Positions 8,590-18,015 of a stretch of DNA of 64,000 nucleotides are shown piece after piece (within the stretch, counting starts at the first letter, position 1; every line of letters begins with the position of its first letter). Origin of the DNA: Oricola nitratireducens. Lineage in GTDB: Bacteria > Pseudomonadota > Alphaproteobacteria > Rhizobiales > Rhizobiaceae. Below the pieces are notes generated by a model. That model ran no database searches, had not been told where the DNA came from, and saw nothing but the letters and a program-made list of their open reading frames with translations. The DNA lies in contig NZ_JACZCS010000004.1 in assembly GCF_014904745.1 (NCBI RefSeq), forward strand, positions 62,001 to 126,000, given 5' to 3'. Made by a program: the position numbers and the translations under genes.

Positions 8590-10650
8590 TCAGACGCCTG
8601 TTTTCCTGCCTCCGGCGCTCATGACCTGCAGGGGATTGCCGAAGACCCGGCGGAGCAAGGCGGAGACGGCCAGACGCGGGGCAGCGCGCGGCGCGATCAT
8701 CGGAGACGCTCCGCCGAACAGTCTCGCGACCAGAAGGCGGCGGATTTCTTCCGGGACGGTGACAACCGTCCCCGCGCCCCTGTGATCCCTGAGTCGCCGG
8801 ATGCCGACACGGATCGCGGACCCGTCCGTGCCCGGTCCGGCGACGACGCCGGCGACCGCCAATCCGTCGGGCAGGCGGAACCCGACCACGTGGCCGGATT
8901 TCACGGCCTCACGGTCACTGTTCTGCGAAAACGTGACCAGAGCCTCGCGCACGGACATCTTCTGGACGTGACAGGGCCGGGAGACGCCGTTGTGAAACAG
9001 CGACGCCGGGGTGTCGATCCCGAAATGGACCTCGTCGACATGCGGGCGCGGCAATTCGATGCAGACCAGCATGGCGACGAAGGCGTAGACCATCACGATC
9101 AGGCCCCATGCGATGGAGAAGGCGTCGAGATCGTTGTAGGTGCGCAGAAGGGGCCCGTTCACCATGCCCGTCAGGGTCAGCACGATAATCGCCATGAAAA
9201 ATCCCGCCATCGGGTAGAGTACCTGGACCCGCGAACGGTCCTCGCCCTTCGCCGTCACCTTGAAGGGGCGGCCGAAAGGGGTCGTGATCGCCTGGGCGAT
9301 CGCCAGCGTGATCGGAACGGCGGCGACCATCTGCGACACCTCGGTAAAGAGCGGCAGGCTGCGCCGTTCCGACACCCAGCTGTGAAACACCCACATCCCG
9401 CCGACCATCGGCATGGCGTAGAAGAAAAAGGCGGCGGGTTCCATCAGGATCGCCGGCAGGCCCATGAAGTAATAGAGGATCGGCGCGGCCAGCATCAGCA
9501 GGATGAACGGCCGGCAGAACCAGAACAGCAAGCCGTGAAAATAGTGCACGCGCTGCATCAAGGTGAAGCCGCGGCCGAAAAACGGCCCGTCGCGCAACAG
9601 GGCCACCTGGATCGTGCCGAGGCACCAGCGGCAGCGCTGGGTGATGTATCCGGACAGGCTTTCTGCCGACAGGCCGACACTCAGCCGCTCATTGAGCCAG
9701 CGCGTCTTCAATCCCTTTTGCAGCAGCCGGTAGGTCAGGTGGATGTCCTCGGTCACCGTTTCCTGCGGCATGCCCCCGATGGCGTCGAGCGCGTCCCGGC
9801 GCACAACGCAGGACGTCCCGACGCAGAAGGCGACGCCCCAGGCGTCCTTGGACGGCTGCATGACGTCGAAGAAAATGCGCTGGTCGTCGACCCATGCGTG
9901 GTCTGCCAGGAGATTGTGCTGTATCGGATCGGCGTTGTAATAGAATTGCGGCGTCTGGATAAGGCCGATCGAGCGGTCGACGAACTGGCCGACCGTCCGT
10001 TTCAGAATCTCCCGGCGCGGTGCGAAATCGGCATCGAGTATCAGGATGAAGGGCGCGTCGGTGAGATCGGCGGACACCCTCAGGCCGTTGTTGATATTGC
10101 CGGCCTTGGCGCCTTCATTGCTGTCGCGGGACAAATAGCGCACGCCATGTTCGCCGCAGTAGTCGCGAAGCCAGTCGCGGTTGCCGTCATCCAGCACCCA
10201 GACGTCGAAATTCGCGTAATCGATCGCCTTCGCCGCGAGGATTGTCCGTTCCAGGATCACGAGATCCTCGTTGTAGGTGCAGATGAACACGTCGACCGGC
10301 GGCACCTCGGCCAGTCCGGAGACCGCGCGTTCGCTGGCGTCGGCGGCGGCCGAGTGGTCGCTGCGGCGGAAAAAGAACAGGATCGACAGGATCGTGTAGC
10401 TGATCACCACGACCTCGAAGCCGAAATAGATCCGTGGCCACAATGCGTAGGGCGTCCATTCGAAATCGGGCAACGTCTCGGCAAAGCGGTAGGTTACGTA
10501 GTTGAGCAGCATGACGATCAGCACGCTACCGAAAATGATGCGGTCGCCGGCCTTGCGCTGGTCCAGAAAACTCGCGCAGGCGATGATCAGCGTGATCGCG
10601 ACTGCGCAAAACAGCATCGAATCGGCAAGGGTCAGGATTTCGGGTGACAC
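8590..10650 (-). CDS. Processive GT2 glycan synthase, BgsA/CrdS/BcsA-like
   Basis: The 686-residue membrane protein has three N-terminal membrane helices and a GT2 domain, then a C-terminal block of about six helices and a 130-residue cytoplasmic tail. All processive-synthase motifs are visible: Asp120 in VDVFICTYNED, DDG at 154-156, DAD at 206-208, TED at 300-302 and QRCRW at 338-342. It should polymerise a beta-glucan from a UDP-sugar at the inner membrane. No intact PilZ motif (RxxxR with D/NxSxxG) is seen in the tail. The GTG start overlaps the preceding secreted-protein gene by 19 bp. Bacterial cellulose or curdlan synthases are alternatives to the mixed-linkage BgsA type. Confidence 0.87.
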   Translation of the reverse strand: MSPEILTLADSMLFCAVAITLIIACASFLDQRKAGDRIIFGSVLIVMLLNYVTYRFAETLPDFEWTPYALWPRIYFGFEVVVISYTILSILFFFRRSDHSAAADASERAVSGLAEVPPVDVFICTYNEDLVILERTILAAKAIDYANFDVWVLDDGNRDWLRDYCGEHGVRYLSRDSNEGAKAGNINNGLRVSADLTDAPFILILDADFAPRREILKRTVGQFVDRSIGLIQTPQFYYNADPIQHNLLADHAWVDDQRIFFDVMQPSKDAWGVAFCVGTSCVVRRDALDAIGGMPQETVTEDIHLTYRLLQKGLKTRWLNERLSVGLSAESLSGYITQRCRWCLGTIQVALLRDGPFFGRGFTLMQRVHYFHGLLFWFCRPFILLMLAAPILYYFMGLPAILMEPAAFFFYAMPMVGGMWVFHSWVSERRSLPLFTEVSQMVAAVPITLAIAQAITTPFGRPFKVTAKGEDRSRVQVLYPMAGFFMAIIVLTLTGMVNGPLLRTYNDLDAFSIAWGLIVMVYAFVAMLVCIELPRPHVDEVHFGIDTPASLFHNGVSRPCHVQKMSVREALVTFSQNSDREAVKSGHVVGFRLPDGLAVAGVVAGPGTDGSAIRVGIRRLRDHRGAGTVVTVPEEIRRLLVARLFGGASPMIAPRAAPRLAVSALLRRVFGNPLQVMSAGGRKTGV

Positions 10651-11960
10651 TGCTTGTTCCAGTCAAGTCGTTCGGCTTCCATGCCGCCGTTGAAGGGGTT
10701 CCATCGTGTCGCTGCCAGGATCGCCCAGGCGGTGGCGGCAATATGGGGCAGACGGTAATATTTGAAATCGCCCGAATCGGACCCCGGTCCGATCTTGAGG
10801 CCGGTCGTGATCTCTTCCTTGACGGTGGCATAGACCAGGCCGCCGGGACTCATCTGCTCCCGCATGGTCGCAAATAGCGGCGCGGCCTTTTCCTGCGGCC
10901 CGACCAGGCGGTAGATGAGCGCGGCCTGGGCCGTCCCCTCCAGCCAGATGCCGTCGCGGTCGTCATTGAAATCGAAGCCGCCGGGCACGCCATGATTGCG
11001 CTCGGTCCAGGACATCAGCTTGTCGGCTTTGCCGTCCTGTCCGGGAATCGCGATAAGCGGCCACAACAGCGCGTCGAGACCCGATGTCTCGGCGTTCGGT
11101 CGGTCGCTACCGGGAACCGTGCCGACATAGTAGCGTCCGGACGCGGCGTCCCACATCTTCGCTATCAGGGCCTGCGCGCGTCCGGCGGCTGTCTCCCACA
11201 GTTCGCGCGGCTCGATACGGTCGAGCCAGAGATTGGCCGCGGCGACGTCGACATTGTGCTCTGTCGATTTCCACGTGACGCCCTCGGGGGTGGGTTCATG
11301 GCCGAAAAAGCCGCCGTAATAGCCGCTGCCGGACGGGTCGGCGGTGCTGGCGTCGACCCAGCGCATGATCGCGCGGGCGGAATCGAGATAGGCCCCGGTG
11401 CCGGTCGCCTCGTAGGCCGTCAGGAGCGCCAGCGCGCCCCAGGCGGTGCTGCCGGTCGCCGAGCCGACCTGGTAGCCGTCCTCGACCCAGAGATTGCGCG
11501 CCGCGTCCCAGTAGCCGGGCAATTCGACCGCCTCTCCGGCCGGTGCGGTGGCGCCGGACCGGTAGGCGTTGCGCAGCCGGCCGTCGTGGTAGAAGCGGTC
11601 GGACTGCAACGCGATCACCAGCGCGTCGGCAACGCGCTTCGCCTCATCCGTGCGGTCGCAGGCGACAAGCCCCATCAGGGCGAGCGCGTTGTCATAGGTG
11701 AATGCCGTGTTTTCGAGCGCCGGATGCAGCGCGGACGCGCCGTTCGCCGGTTCGTAGCTGCGCAGGAAGACCGGGCCGTCCTTCGGATCGGCCATCTGCG
11801 CGAGCAGCCCGCGGCAGGCATGGCAGGCGAGAGAGACGTTGTCCGCGTCGCGTTCCGCCGCCGTCGCGGAGGTGGCGATCACCGCGGTGACGATTGCGGC
11901 CATCCAGCCCTGCCGCACCGTTCTGGCGATGCCCTGTCCGGGCCGGGGGAGGCTGGCCAC
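10632..11960 (-). CDS. Secreted alpha/alpha-barrel protein of the glycan locus (glycosidase-like)
   Basis: The 442-residue product starts at GTG with a GAGGAGA ribosome binding site. A basic N-terminus and hydrophobic segment (GWMAAIVTAVIATSATAA) form a signal peptide. The mature protein begins near a CHAC cysteine pair. It then shows repeated helix pairs with aromatic/glycine turns (STAWGALALLTAYEATG, SGYYGGFFGHEP, WLEGTAQAALIYRL, AATAWAILAATRWNPF) like a six-hairpin glycosidase toroid. A role in trimming or releasing the nascent polysaccharide, as GH8 BcsZ does for cellulose, is an inference. The catalytic acids are not identified. It lies 11 bp after the HlyD-type gene and overlaps the synthase gene. 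Confidence 0.6.
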   Translation of the reverse strand: MASLPRPGQGIARTVRQGWMAAIVTAVIATSATAAERDADNVSLACHACRGLLAQMADPKDGPVFLRSYEPANGASALHPALENTAFTYDNALALMGLVACDRTDEAKRVADALVIALQSDRFYHDGRLRNAYRSGATAPAGEAVELPGYWDAARNLWVEDGYQVGSATGSTAWGALALLTAYEATGTGAYLDSARAIMRWVDASTADPSGSGYYGGFFGHEPTPEGVTWKSTEHNVDVAAANLWLDRIEPRELWETAAGRAQALIAKMWDAASGRYYVGTVPGSDRPNAETSGLDALLWPLIAIPGQDGKADKLMSWTERNHGVPGGFDFNDDRDGIWLEGTAQAALIYRLVGPQEKAAPLFATMREQMSPGGLVYATVKEEITTGLKIGPGSDSGDFKYYRLPHIAATAWAILAATRWNPFNGGMEAERLDWNKQCHPKS

Positions 11961-11971
11961 GGGCTGTCTCC

Positions 11972-13363
11972 TCAGTCCGTTGCGGTCGTTGCCGGCGGGA
12001 ACTCCCTGCCGGGGCGCGCGACGGTGTTGGCGGCCTTCGACAGTTCGGGCTCCTTTACCTCCGCATAGGCGCGGCTGACGGCGAAGGAGTAGTAGCGGCC
12101 GAGCTTGGCGACCAGCGGCTCGCCGAGCGAGACGACAACGTCCTCGCCGACGTGGCAGCCGAAGAAGCGGTCGTTTTCGGACGTGGCGCCGGTTTGATCC
12201 GAGGCGTCTTCCGGGTCCATCTTGAGGATCACATAGACCTCGTGCGGATCGGCTTCGGGCAGGCGTTCGTAATAGCGGTCGTCGCTTCCGGAATCGAAGA
12301 AGCGGACGATCTTCTGGATATGGGCGCTGCGCTTCTGGCCGAGGCTCTTGATGTTGACCATCGCGGGCGTCCCGATATCGAGGCTTGCCACGTCGCGGCC
12401 CGGATAGACGGCGATCACGAAGGATTCGTCGCAGTCGAGGGACCGCGCCAGCGGCTGGCCCTGGACGAGGAAGTCGCCCCGCGAGGCATCGACACTGATG
12501 ATCTGGCCAAAATGGCGGGCGACCGCGTCTCCTTCGCCGGCCTCGCCGGAGCGTTTCTCCTCATGGGCCATCACGTCGCCGAGTTCGCTCTTGCGTTGGC
12601 TGATTTGTTCGACTTCCGCTTCAAGTTCAGCGATTTCGGCGGCAAGGTCTTTCTTTTGCAGTTCCAGCGTGGCGAGATTTCCGGCAACGGAACTGCTGGT
12701 GTAGATGCCGTCCGATATGAGCGTGCGGATGACGGTCTGACGGCGCAGGTCGCTTTCGGCCGCCGCGAGTTCGTATTGCGCGGAATCCCGCTTCTGGCGA
12801 AGCGGTTCAAGGCTCGTCTTGGAAATCACGCCCTTTTTCACCAGTTCGTAGCGCTGCTCCAGCAGGGCTTGCTGCTCGGCGAGGCGAGCCCGGTAGGAAC
12901 TCGCCATTGCATCCGCATTCGTGATCACCGCCTGCAATTCGTCGAGGACGCCCTGCTTCATCTCGGTAATCTGGCCTTCGAGCAACTTCAGCCGGGCGCG
13001 GCGCTGCTGGAGTGAATCCATGCTCTTGCGCAGCCGTTCATCCAGATCGATGGAATCCAGCCGCAGCCCGACAAGCGAGGTTTCGTCAAGGTTCGGATTG
13101 GAAATCGAAGCGGTCACTTCGCCCGGGCTGACGACCTGACCGACCTGCAGCGATATATCGTTGACGCGGCCGTAAATCGGCGACGTGATGACCTGGACCG
13201 GCGCATTGATCTGCGCGCGCTTGGAAACGATGAAGAACTGGTTCGGCAACATGGCGAGCGCCATGATGAACAAGAGGGTCAGCGCGAAAATATAACCGAA
13301 AATCCTGCTCGTTCGGAGAATGGCCAGATCGCGGGTATTCCAGACAGAAGAGTGCTCGGACAT
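11972..13363 (-). CDS. HlyD-type membrane fusion protein of the glycan locus (BgsB-like)
   Basis: This 463-residue protein has a short cytoplasmic N-terminus and one membrane helix (residues 22-42). A lipoyl/barrel-sandwich half follows (QVITSPIYGRVNDISLQVGQVVSPGE), then a long coiled coil (about residues 100-270) and the second barrel half (GQIISVDASRGDFLVQGQPL). These are features of HlyD/EmrA periplasmic adaptors. It starts with an AGAGGA ribosome binding site. In the rhizobial mixed-linkage beta-glucan locus a similar adaptor (BgsB) accompanies the synthase BgsA, which is the basis for the comparison. It is the first gene of the leftward cluster. Confidence 0.82.
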   Translation of the reverse strand: MSEHSSVWNTRDLAILRTSRIFGYIFALTLLFIMALAMLPNQFFIVSKRAQINAPVQVITSPIYGRVNDISLQVGQVVSPGEVTASISNPNLDETSLVGLRLDSIDLDERLRKSMDSLQQRRARLKLLEGQITEMKQGVLDELQAVITNADAMASSYRARLAEQQALLEQRYELVKKGVISKTSLEPLRQKRDSAQYELAAAESDLRRQTVIRTLISDGIYTSSSVAGNLATLELQKKDLAAEIAELEAEVEQISQRKSELGDVMAHEEKRSGEAGEGDAVARHFGQIISVDASRGDFLVQGQPLARSLDCDESFVIAVYPGRDVASLDIGTPAMVNIKSLGQKRSAHIQKIVRFFDSGSDDRYYERLPEADPHEVYVILKMDPEDASDQTGATSENDRFFGCHVGEDVVVSLGEPLVAKLGRYYSFAVSRAYAEVKEPELSKAANTVARPGREFPPATTATD

Positions 13364-13400
13364 TCCTCTTCTTTCCCTTTCTGCGCGCTACACGCCTGCT

Positions 13401-13429
13401 CTCGCCAGTTCGTCATAAACTGACGCGAG
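13401..13429 (-). promoter_or_regulatory. Hairpin in the 5' leader of the glycan-synthase operon
   Basis: CTCGC-CAGTT pairs with AACTG-GCGAG around a 7-base loop, with a 2-base bulge. The hairpin lies 38-66 bp before the ATG of the HlyD-type gene. It would be in the 5' untranslated region if transcription starts further right. No known riboswitch class is recognised. Confidence 0.4.
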
Positions 13430-13574
13430 CGGACCACACCTCCCGATTCAGATTGGCTAATTTCGATATTAATCGATTGTTATTACGGGCGATGTTGCAC
13501 TGCAACGAAGCCGAGTTCAAGGCGTCTTATCCGGCCGCATGCGATATTTTACATCGGCCGGAAGGCGTAGGGAT

Positions 13575-13602
13575 AAGCCAAAAGGCGGTGCTTCCCGCCT
13601 TT
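13575..13602 (-). terminator. Intrinsic terminator of the CorC/CNNM-like gene
   Basis: A perfect 8-bp stem (AAAGGCGG / CCGCCTTT) with a six-base loop at 13581-13602 is followed on the minus strand by a short T stretch. It lies 59 bp past the stop of the CorC-like gene. Confidence 0.65.
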
Positions 13603-13660
13603 CCGTTCGAGAATTTAGCCGGAACCGAGAGCGACAGTGGCCGGGTGGCGCGGACATGCC

Positions 13661-14917
13661 TCACACCGGCCGGATGCGCAGCTTGGTGATTCGGTTTCTC
13701 TCGCGCTTCATGACGATGAAGCGCTTGCCGTGGAAGGTGAAGGCCTGCTTTTCGGCGGGGATCGTTTGCGCCTCGTGGATGACGAGGCCGGCAATCGTTG
13801 TCGCCTCCTCGTCGGGAAGGTCCCAGTCGAGCGCGCGATTGATGTCGCGGATCGGCACCGAACCGTCGACGACAATCGAGCCGTCGGCCTCTTGGCGCAC
13901 GCCCTGGATGTCGACATCGTGCTCGTCGGCGATGTCGCCGACGATTTCCTCGATGATGTCCTCCAGCGTGACAAGACCTTCCACCTCGCCATATTCGTCG
14001 ACCACGACGGCGACATGGGCCTTGCGGCGGAGAAACGCATCGAGCTGGTCGCGCAAGGTCGTCGTGTCGGGCACGAACCACGGCTTGTTGGCGACCTTCA
14101 GAATGTCGAATTTCGACGGGTCGTTACCGGAGGCATGCAGCGCGCGCAGCATGTCCTTGGCGTGGATGATGCCGACGATGTTGTCGGTCGCGCCGCGCCA
14201 CACCGGCATGCGCGTATAGGGGCTTTCGAGGACTTCCGAGACGATCTCCGCCGGCTCCTGGTCGGCGTTGACCATCTTCATGCTGGTGCGGTGGACCATG
14301 ATGTCGGAGACCTCGAGTTCGGCGAGGTCGAGCAGGCCGCCGAGGCGGTCGCGCTCCTCCTTCACCACCGAGCCCTCCTGGTGCAGCACCTCGACGGCGC
14401 CGCGGATTTCCTCCTGCGCGCTCAGCATCGAGACATTGTCGGCGAGATCGACGCCGAAGATCTTCAGGATCCGGCGCACGATGGCGTTGACGAGGCTCGA
14501 CAGCGGGCCGACGACGAGGACGAAGCGCCGCACGACCGGCGCCACGAACAGCGCGAAGCGGTCGGGATTCGAGATCGCCCAGGATTTCGGCAGCACTTCG
14601 GCGAACAGGACGAGCATCACCGTCATGCCGATGGTCGCATAGGCGACGCCGGTCTGGCCGAACAGCGACAGGAAGAGGCTGGTCGCCAGCGCAGAGCCGA
14701 GGATGTTGACGAGGTTGTTGCCGATCAGCAGCGCGCCGATCAGCCGGTCCTGGCGCGTCAGCAGCGTGTTGATGCTCTTGGCGCGCAGGTCGCCGGCGCC
14801 TTCGAGGTGGTGCATGCGTGCCCGCGAGGTCGCCGTCAGCGCGGTTTCCGAGCCCGAAAAAAACGCCGACAGGACGACCAGGACGAGAACGACGCCTGCC
14901 GTAATCCAGATTTCCAT
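13661..14917 (-). CDS. CNNM/CorC-family transporter with CBS domains
   Basis: The 418-residue protein has an N-terminal DUF21/CNNM membrane domain (residues 1-190, beginning MEIWITAGVVLVLVVLSAFFSGSETAL) and a CBS pair (about 205-335, with HVAVVVDEYGEVEGLVTLEDIIEEIVG). A C-terminal CorC_HlyC domain closes the protein. The family exports or handles Mg2+ and Co2+ at the inner membrane and is often misnamed hemolysin. It follows aroB by 17 bp on the same strand, so an aroK-aroB-CNNM operon is likely, as recalled in other Rhizobiales. Confidence 0.93.
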   Translation of the reverse strand: MEIWITAGVVLVLVVLSAFFSGSETALTATSRARMHHLEGAGDLRAKSINTLLTRQDRLIGALLIGNNLVNILGSALATSLFLSLFGQTGVAYATIGMTVMLVLFAEVLPKSWAISNPDRFALFVAPVVRRFVLVVGPLSSLVNAIVRRILKIFGVDLADNVSMLSAQEEIRGAVEVLHQEGSVVKEERDRLGGLLDLAELEVSDIMVHRTSMKMVNADQEPAEIVSEVLESPYTRMPVWRGATDNIVGIIHAKDMLRALHASGNDPSKFDILKVANKPWFVPDTTTLRDQLDAFLRRKAHVAVVVDEYGEVEGLVTLEDIIEEIVGDIADEHDVDIQGVRQEADGSIVVDGSVPIRDINRALDWDLPDEEATTIAGLVIHEAQTIPAEKQAFTFHGKRFIVMKRERNRITKLRIRPV

Positions 14918-14934
14918 GGTGTTTCGGTCTCCGG

Positions 14935-16059
14935 TTACTGTCCGATTTTTTCCACGAGGAAGGAGCGCACCTCCGATGCCGGAACATCCCTGGCGATGAA
15001 TGCCTGGCCGATGCCGTGCGTCAGGATGAAGTTCAGCGCGCCGCGCGTGACTTTCTTGTCCTGCGCGATGAAGCCGAGCATGGTGTCGGCGTCGCGCAGT
15101 TGCGCCTTCATGGCATTAAGATTTGTCGGCAGGCCGGCCGTTTCAAGATGCGCGGCGACGCGCCTGGCGTCGTCCGGGCTGGCGAGGTTCATGCGGGCGG
15201 AAAATTCGTGCGCCAGCACCATGCCGATGGCGACGCCCTCGCCGTGGACGAGGATTTCGGGATCGTATTTCGCCGCCGCTTCCAGCGCATGGCCGAATGT
15301 GTGGCCGAGATTGAGCAGCGCGCGGTCGCCGGCCTCGCGTTCGTCGCGGGCGACGACGGCCGCCTTGGCGCGGCAGGATTCGGCGATGGCGTGGATGCGT
15401 TCGGGGCCTCCGGCCTCGATTTTCGGCCAGTTTTCTTCCAGCCAGGAAAAGAAGTCCTGCCGGTCGATCAACCCGTATTTGACGACTTCGGCGTAGCCGG
15501 CGCGGAATTCGCGGGCGGGAAGCGTGTCGAGGGCGCCGGTGTCGGCGAGGACGAGGCGCGGCTGGTAGAAGGCGCCGATCAGGTTCTTGCCGTGCGGCGC
15601 GTTGATGCCGGTCTTGCCGCCGACGGAGGAATCGACCTGCGCCAGCAGCGTCGTCGGCATCTGTACGAAGTTCATGCCGCGGCGCACGATCGCCGCCGCG
15701 AAGCCGGCGAGATCGCCGATCACGCCGCCGCCGAGCGCGATCACCACGTCGCCGCGTTCGAGGCGGGCGTCGAGAATGCGGTAGACGACGTCCTGCAGCG
15801 TCTCGAAACGCTTCGACGGTTCGCCTGGCGCGACAATGATCTCGGTCGCCTCGATGCCGGCCTCCTTTAGGCTTTCCCTGACGGTTGCCAGGTGATGGCG
15901 GGCGACGTTTTCGTCGGTGACGATCGCCGCGCGGGTCCCCGGCAACACCGCGGCGACATGACGCCCGGCCTCGGCGAGAAGTCCGGGTCCGATCAGGATG
16001 TCGTAGGCGCGGTCGCCGAGCGCGACGTTGACGGTCTCGGCGGAAATGGCGGCGGTCAT
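14935..16059 (-). CDS. aroB: 3-dehydroquinate synthase
   Basis: The 374-residue enzyme converts DAHP to 3-dehydroquinate, the second step of the shikimate pathway, in the cytoplasm. Visible family motifs include the NAD-binding [41 protein letters not shown] and the zinc-site region [11 protein letters not shown] with HGEGVAIGM. The ATG at 16059 overlaps the aroK stop (ATGA), which indicates translational coupling. The frame continues upstream antisense-free inside aroK, but that part is not coding. Confidence 0.97.
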   Translation of the reverse strand: MTAAISAETVNVALGDRAYDILIGPGLLAEAGRHVAAVLPGTRAAIVTDENVARHHLATVRESLKEAGIEATEIIVAPGEPSKRFETLQDVVYRILDARLERGDVVIALGGGVIGDLAGFAAAIVRRGMNFVQMPTTLLAQVDSSVGGKTGINAPHGKNLIGAFYQPRLVLADTGALDTLPAREFRAGYAEVVKYGLIDRQDFFSWLEENWPKIEAGGPERIHAIAESCRAKAAVVARDEREAGDRALLNLGHTFGHALEAAAKYDPEILVHGEGVAIGMVLAHEFSARMNLASPDDARRVAAHLETAGLPTNLNAMKAQLRDADTMLGFIAQDKKVTRGALNFILTHGIGQAFIARDVPASEVRSFLVEKIGQ

Positions 16060-16673
16060 TGTTCCGATGCTCCTGTCGTCTCGGCGATCGTGGCCTTTTC
16101 CTTGCCGTCCCGTGTCAGCCAGTTGGCGAGCGCGGCGACGACATTGGCGGCCATGTCCTCCTTGGAGATGTCCTGCGATTCCACCTCGATATCGGCCAGT
16201 GCATAAACCGGGTAGCGGTCCGTCATCAGCCGCTGCATGACGCCGCGCGGATCGGGATCGCGCAGAAGTGGCCGGTTCTGGCGCCGCGAGACGCGCTCCA
16301 TCAGGAGGTCGATGCCGGCGGACAGCCAGACCGAGATGCCGCGCCGCTTGATCGCCTGGCGGGTGGAATCGTTGATGAAGGCGCCGCCGCCGGTCGCCAG
16401 CACCTGCGGGCCGGTTTTCAACAGCCGCGAAACGACGCGCTTTTCGAGCGAGCGGAACTCCGGCTCGCCATATTGCTCGAACAGTTCTGGGATCGTCATT
16501 TTCGACACGGTTTCGATTTCGGTGTCGGCGTCGTTGAAGGGCAGTTCGAGCATCGCGGCAACCTTGCGGCCGACGGCGGATTTGCCGGCGCCCATCAGGC
16601 CGACAAGCACGATCGAGCGCGTGCCGAGCAGTGCGCGAACCGTATCGCAATGGGCTTTGGTTTCAGGCGTCAT
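16056..16673 (-). CDS. aroK: Shikimate kinase
   Basis: This 205-residue kinase phosphorylates shikimate with ATP. Walker A is GLMGAGKS at residues 25-32, the shikimate-binding DADTEIE is near residue 48, GGGAF is near residue 96 and a LID region [12 protein letters not shown] follows. It has a short N-terminal extension before the P-loop, common in alphaproteobacteria. It is the first gene of the aroK-aroB-CNNM unit. A 154-bp interval separates it from the divergent small membrane protein gene. Confidence 0.97.
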   Translation of the reverse strand: MTPETKAHCDTVRALLGTRSIVLVGLMGAGKSAVGRKVAAMLELPFNDADTEIETVSKMTIPELFEQYGEPEFRSLEKRVVSRLLKTGPQVLATGGGAFINDSTRQAIKRRGISVWLSAGIDLLMERVSRRQNRPLLRDPDPRGVMQRLMTDRYPVYALADIEVESQDISKEDMAANVVAALANWLTRDGKEKATIAETTGASEQ

Positions 16674-16827
16674 CCGTCGTTCCCGTCTGCGTTCGCTTAG
16701 CGCATGAACCTCGATACCCTGTCAAGAATTGTCATAAAATCCGGTTTAGGGTTTGATTTTGGAGGCGCAGGATCGCATACCCCCATTGCGCGAAAGGTCC
16801 GGGGCGCTTCGGAGGTTCGGGGTAACA

Positions 16828-16977
16828 ATGCCAAGTCTGATCCGGTTTCTGGTCACGATCGGGATACTTGCCGGGATGGTCTATGCCGGCATGTGGGCGC
16901 TCGTCTTCTATGTTCAGCCGGTGCCGCGCGAGATGCAGGTGCGCATCCCCGCCGACAAGATCAATCCGGACTTCTGA
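16828..16977 (+). CDS. Conserved small single-pass membrane protein upstream of xerD
   Basis: The product is only 49 residues: [31 protein letters not shown] and then a short charged tail with [12 protein letters not shown]. It has one membrane helix and a small periplasmic or cytoplasmic tail. Similar micro-proteins are recalled at the same position between aroK and xerD in other rhizobia, which supports it being real. A longer frame from 16753 has no support. Function is unknown. Confidence 0.7.
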   Translation: MPSLIRFLVTIGILAGMVYAGMWALVFYVQPVPREMQVRIPADKINPDF

Positions 16978-17014
16978 AACCGGCGGTAAACCTTCGCGGC
17001 GCTATCATCGCGCC

Positions 17015-17932
17015 ATGATCGACGCATTCCTGGAAATGATGAGCGCCGAACGCGGCGCGGCCGACAACACGCTCGCCTCCTACCGGCTCGACCTGGAGGA
17101 CGCGGAGCGTTTCGTGCGCACGGCGCGGTCGACGAAACTCGCCAATGCCGTCCCGGCCGATATCAGCGCCTATCTGAAAAGCCTCGACGCGTCCGGTTTC
17201 GCCGCCTCCTCGCAGGCGCGGCGGCTATCGGCGCTCCGGCAGTATTTCCGCTTTCTCTATGCGGAAGGCATGCGCGGCGACGATCCGACCGGCGTGATCG
17301 CCTCACCGAAAAAGGCGCGCGCGCTGCCGAAGGTGCTGAGCGAGGAAGAGGTCGGCCGCCTGCTCGACCGGGCGGGGGAAGAAGCCGAAGACATGTCGCT
17401 GGAACCGAAGGTGCGGTTCGGGGCGCTGCGCAACCGGGCGCTTCTGGAACTGCTTTATGCGACGGGGCTTCGGGTCAGCGAACTCGTCTCGCTACCGGTC
17501 AGCGTCGCGTGGCGCGACGAGCCGTTCTTCATGGTCAAGGGCAAGGGCAACAAGGAGCGCATGGTGCCGGTGACCGAGACGGCGCGCGAAGCGATCGCCG
17601 CGCATCTTGCCGCGCGCAATCTCGATCCGCGCGCCGACGACTGCATCTGGCTGTTTCCGTCGGAAAACCATGCCAATCACATCGCGCGGCAGGTCTTCGC
17701 GCGCGACCTGAAGGCGCTTGGCGCGCGCTGCGGCATCGCCGCGGCGAAACTGTCGCCGCATGTGCTGCGGCACGCCTTTGCCAGCCATCTCCTGCAGAAC
17801 GGGGCGGATCTGCGGGTCGTGCAGCAACTGCTCGGTCATGCCGATATCTCGACGACGCAGATTTATACCCATGTGCTGGAAGAGCGGCTTCACCGGCTGG
17901 TCAACGAACATCATCCGCTTGCCGTACCGTGA
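17015..17932 (+). CDS. xerD: Site-specific tyrosine recombinase XerD
   Basis: The 305-residue tyrosine recombinase resolves chromosome dimers at dif with XerC. The catalytic set is visible: Arg153 (TGLRVSEL), Lys177 (VKGKGNKER), His249/Arg252 ([14 protein letters not shown]), His275 ([11 protein letters not shown]) and the nucleophile Tyr284 (QIYTHV). The N-terminal SAM-like core-binding domain spans residues 1-100. It is a housekeeping Xer protein by its aroK/accA location, not part of a mobile element. The ATG at 17015 is favoured over an upstream extension that overlaps the small membrane protein gene. Confidence 0.95.
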   Translation: MIDAFLEMMSAERGAADNTLASYRLDLEDAERFVRTARSTKLANAVPADISAYLKSLDASGFAASSQARRLSALRQYFRFLYAEGMRGDDPTGVIASPKKARALPKVLSEEEVGRLLDRAGEEAEDMSLEPKVRFGALRNRALLELLYATGLRVSELVSLPVSVAWRDEPFFMVKGKGNKERMVPVTETAREAIAAHLAARNLDPRADDCIWLFPSENHANHIARQVFARDLKALGARCGIAAAKLSPHVLRHAFASHLLQNGADLRVVQQLLGHADISTTQIYTHVLEERLHRLVNEHHPLAVP

Positions 17933-18015
17933 GCTTGCCCGGCGCGGCGCTTGACATCGGCCCCGTTTGCCTCCACCTCCACGCCAAACTTAAAACCCGA
18001 GCGGACCGCGTCCCC

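Larger units (their letters stand above)
13364..13660. other. Intergenic region before the glycan-synthase operon
   Basis: This 297-bp AT-richer stretch holds the leader hairpin at 13401-13429, a CGAT-ATTA-ATCG repeat at 13462-13473, a GTTGCA-C-TGCAAC repeat at 13494-13506 and the terminator of the CorC-like gene at 13581-13602. A short frame at 13453-13689 has no family character and is not called. The promoter of the leftward operon should lie here, but no -35/-10 pair stands out. Confidence 0.6.

Noticed and set aside
8590-9000. PilZ domain in the tail of the glycan synthase
   Set aside because: No RxxxR plus D/NxSxxG pair is visible, so a PilZ call is not supported, although c-di-GMP control is not excluded.
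8236-10647. An 803-codon plus-strand open frame opposite the glycan synthase
   Set aside because: It is antisense to a gene with all catalytic motifs of GT2 synthases and has His/Arg/Asp-rich shadow composition.
13453-13689. A 78-codon frame in the interval before the glycan operon
   Set aside because: It overlaps the CorC-like gene terminator and its 3' end and has no motif or clear ribosome binding site.
17015-17932. Tyrosine recombinase as sign of a mobile element
   Set aside because: Its sequence and location between aroK and accA fit the housekeeping XerD.
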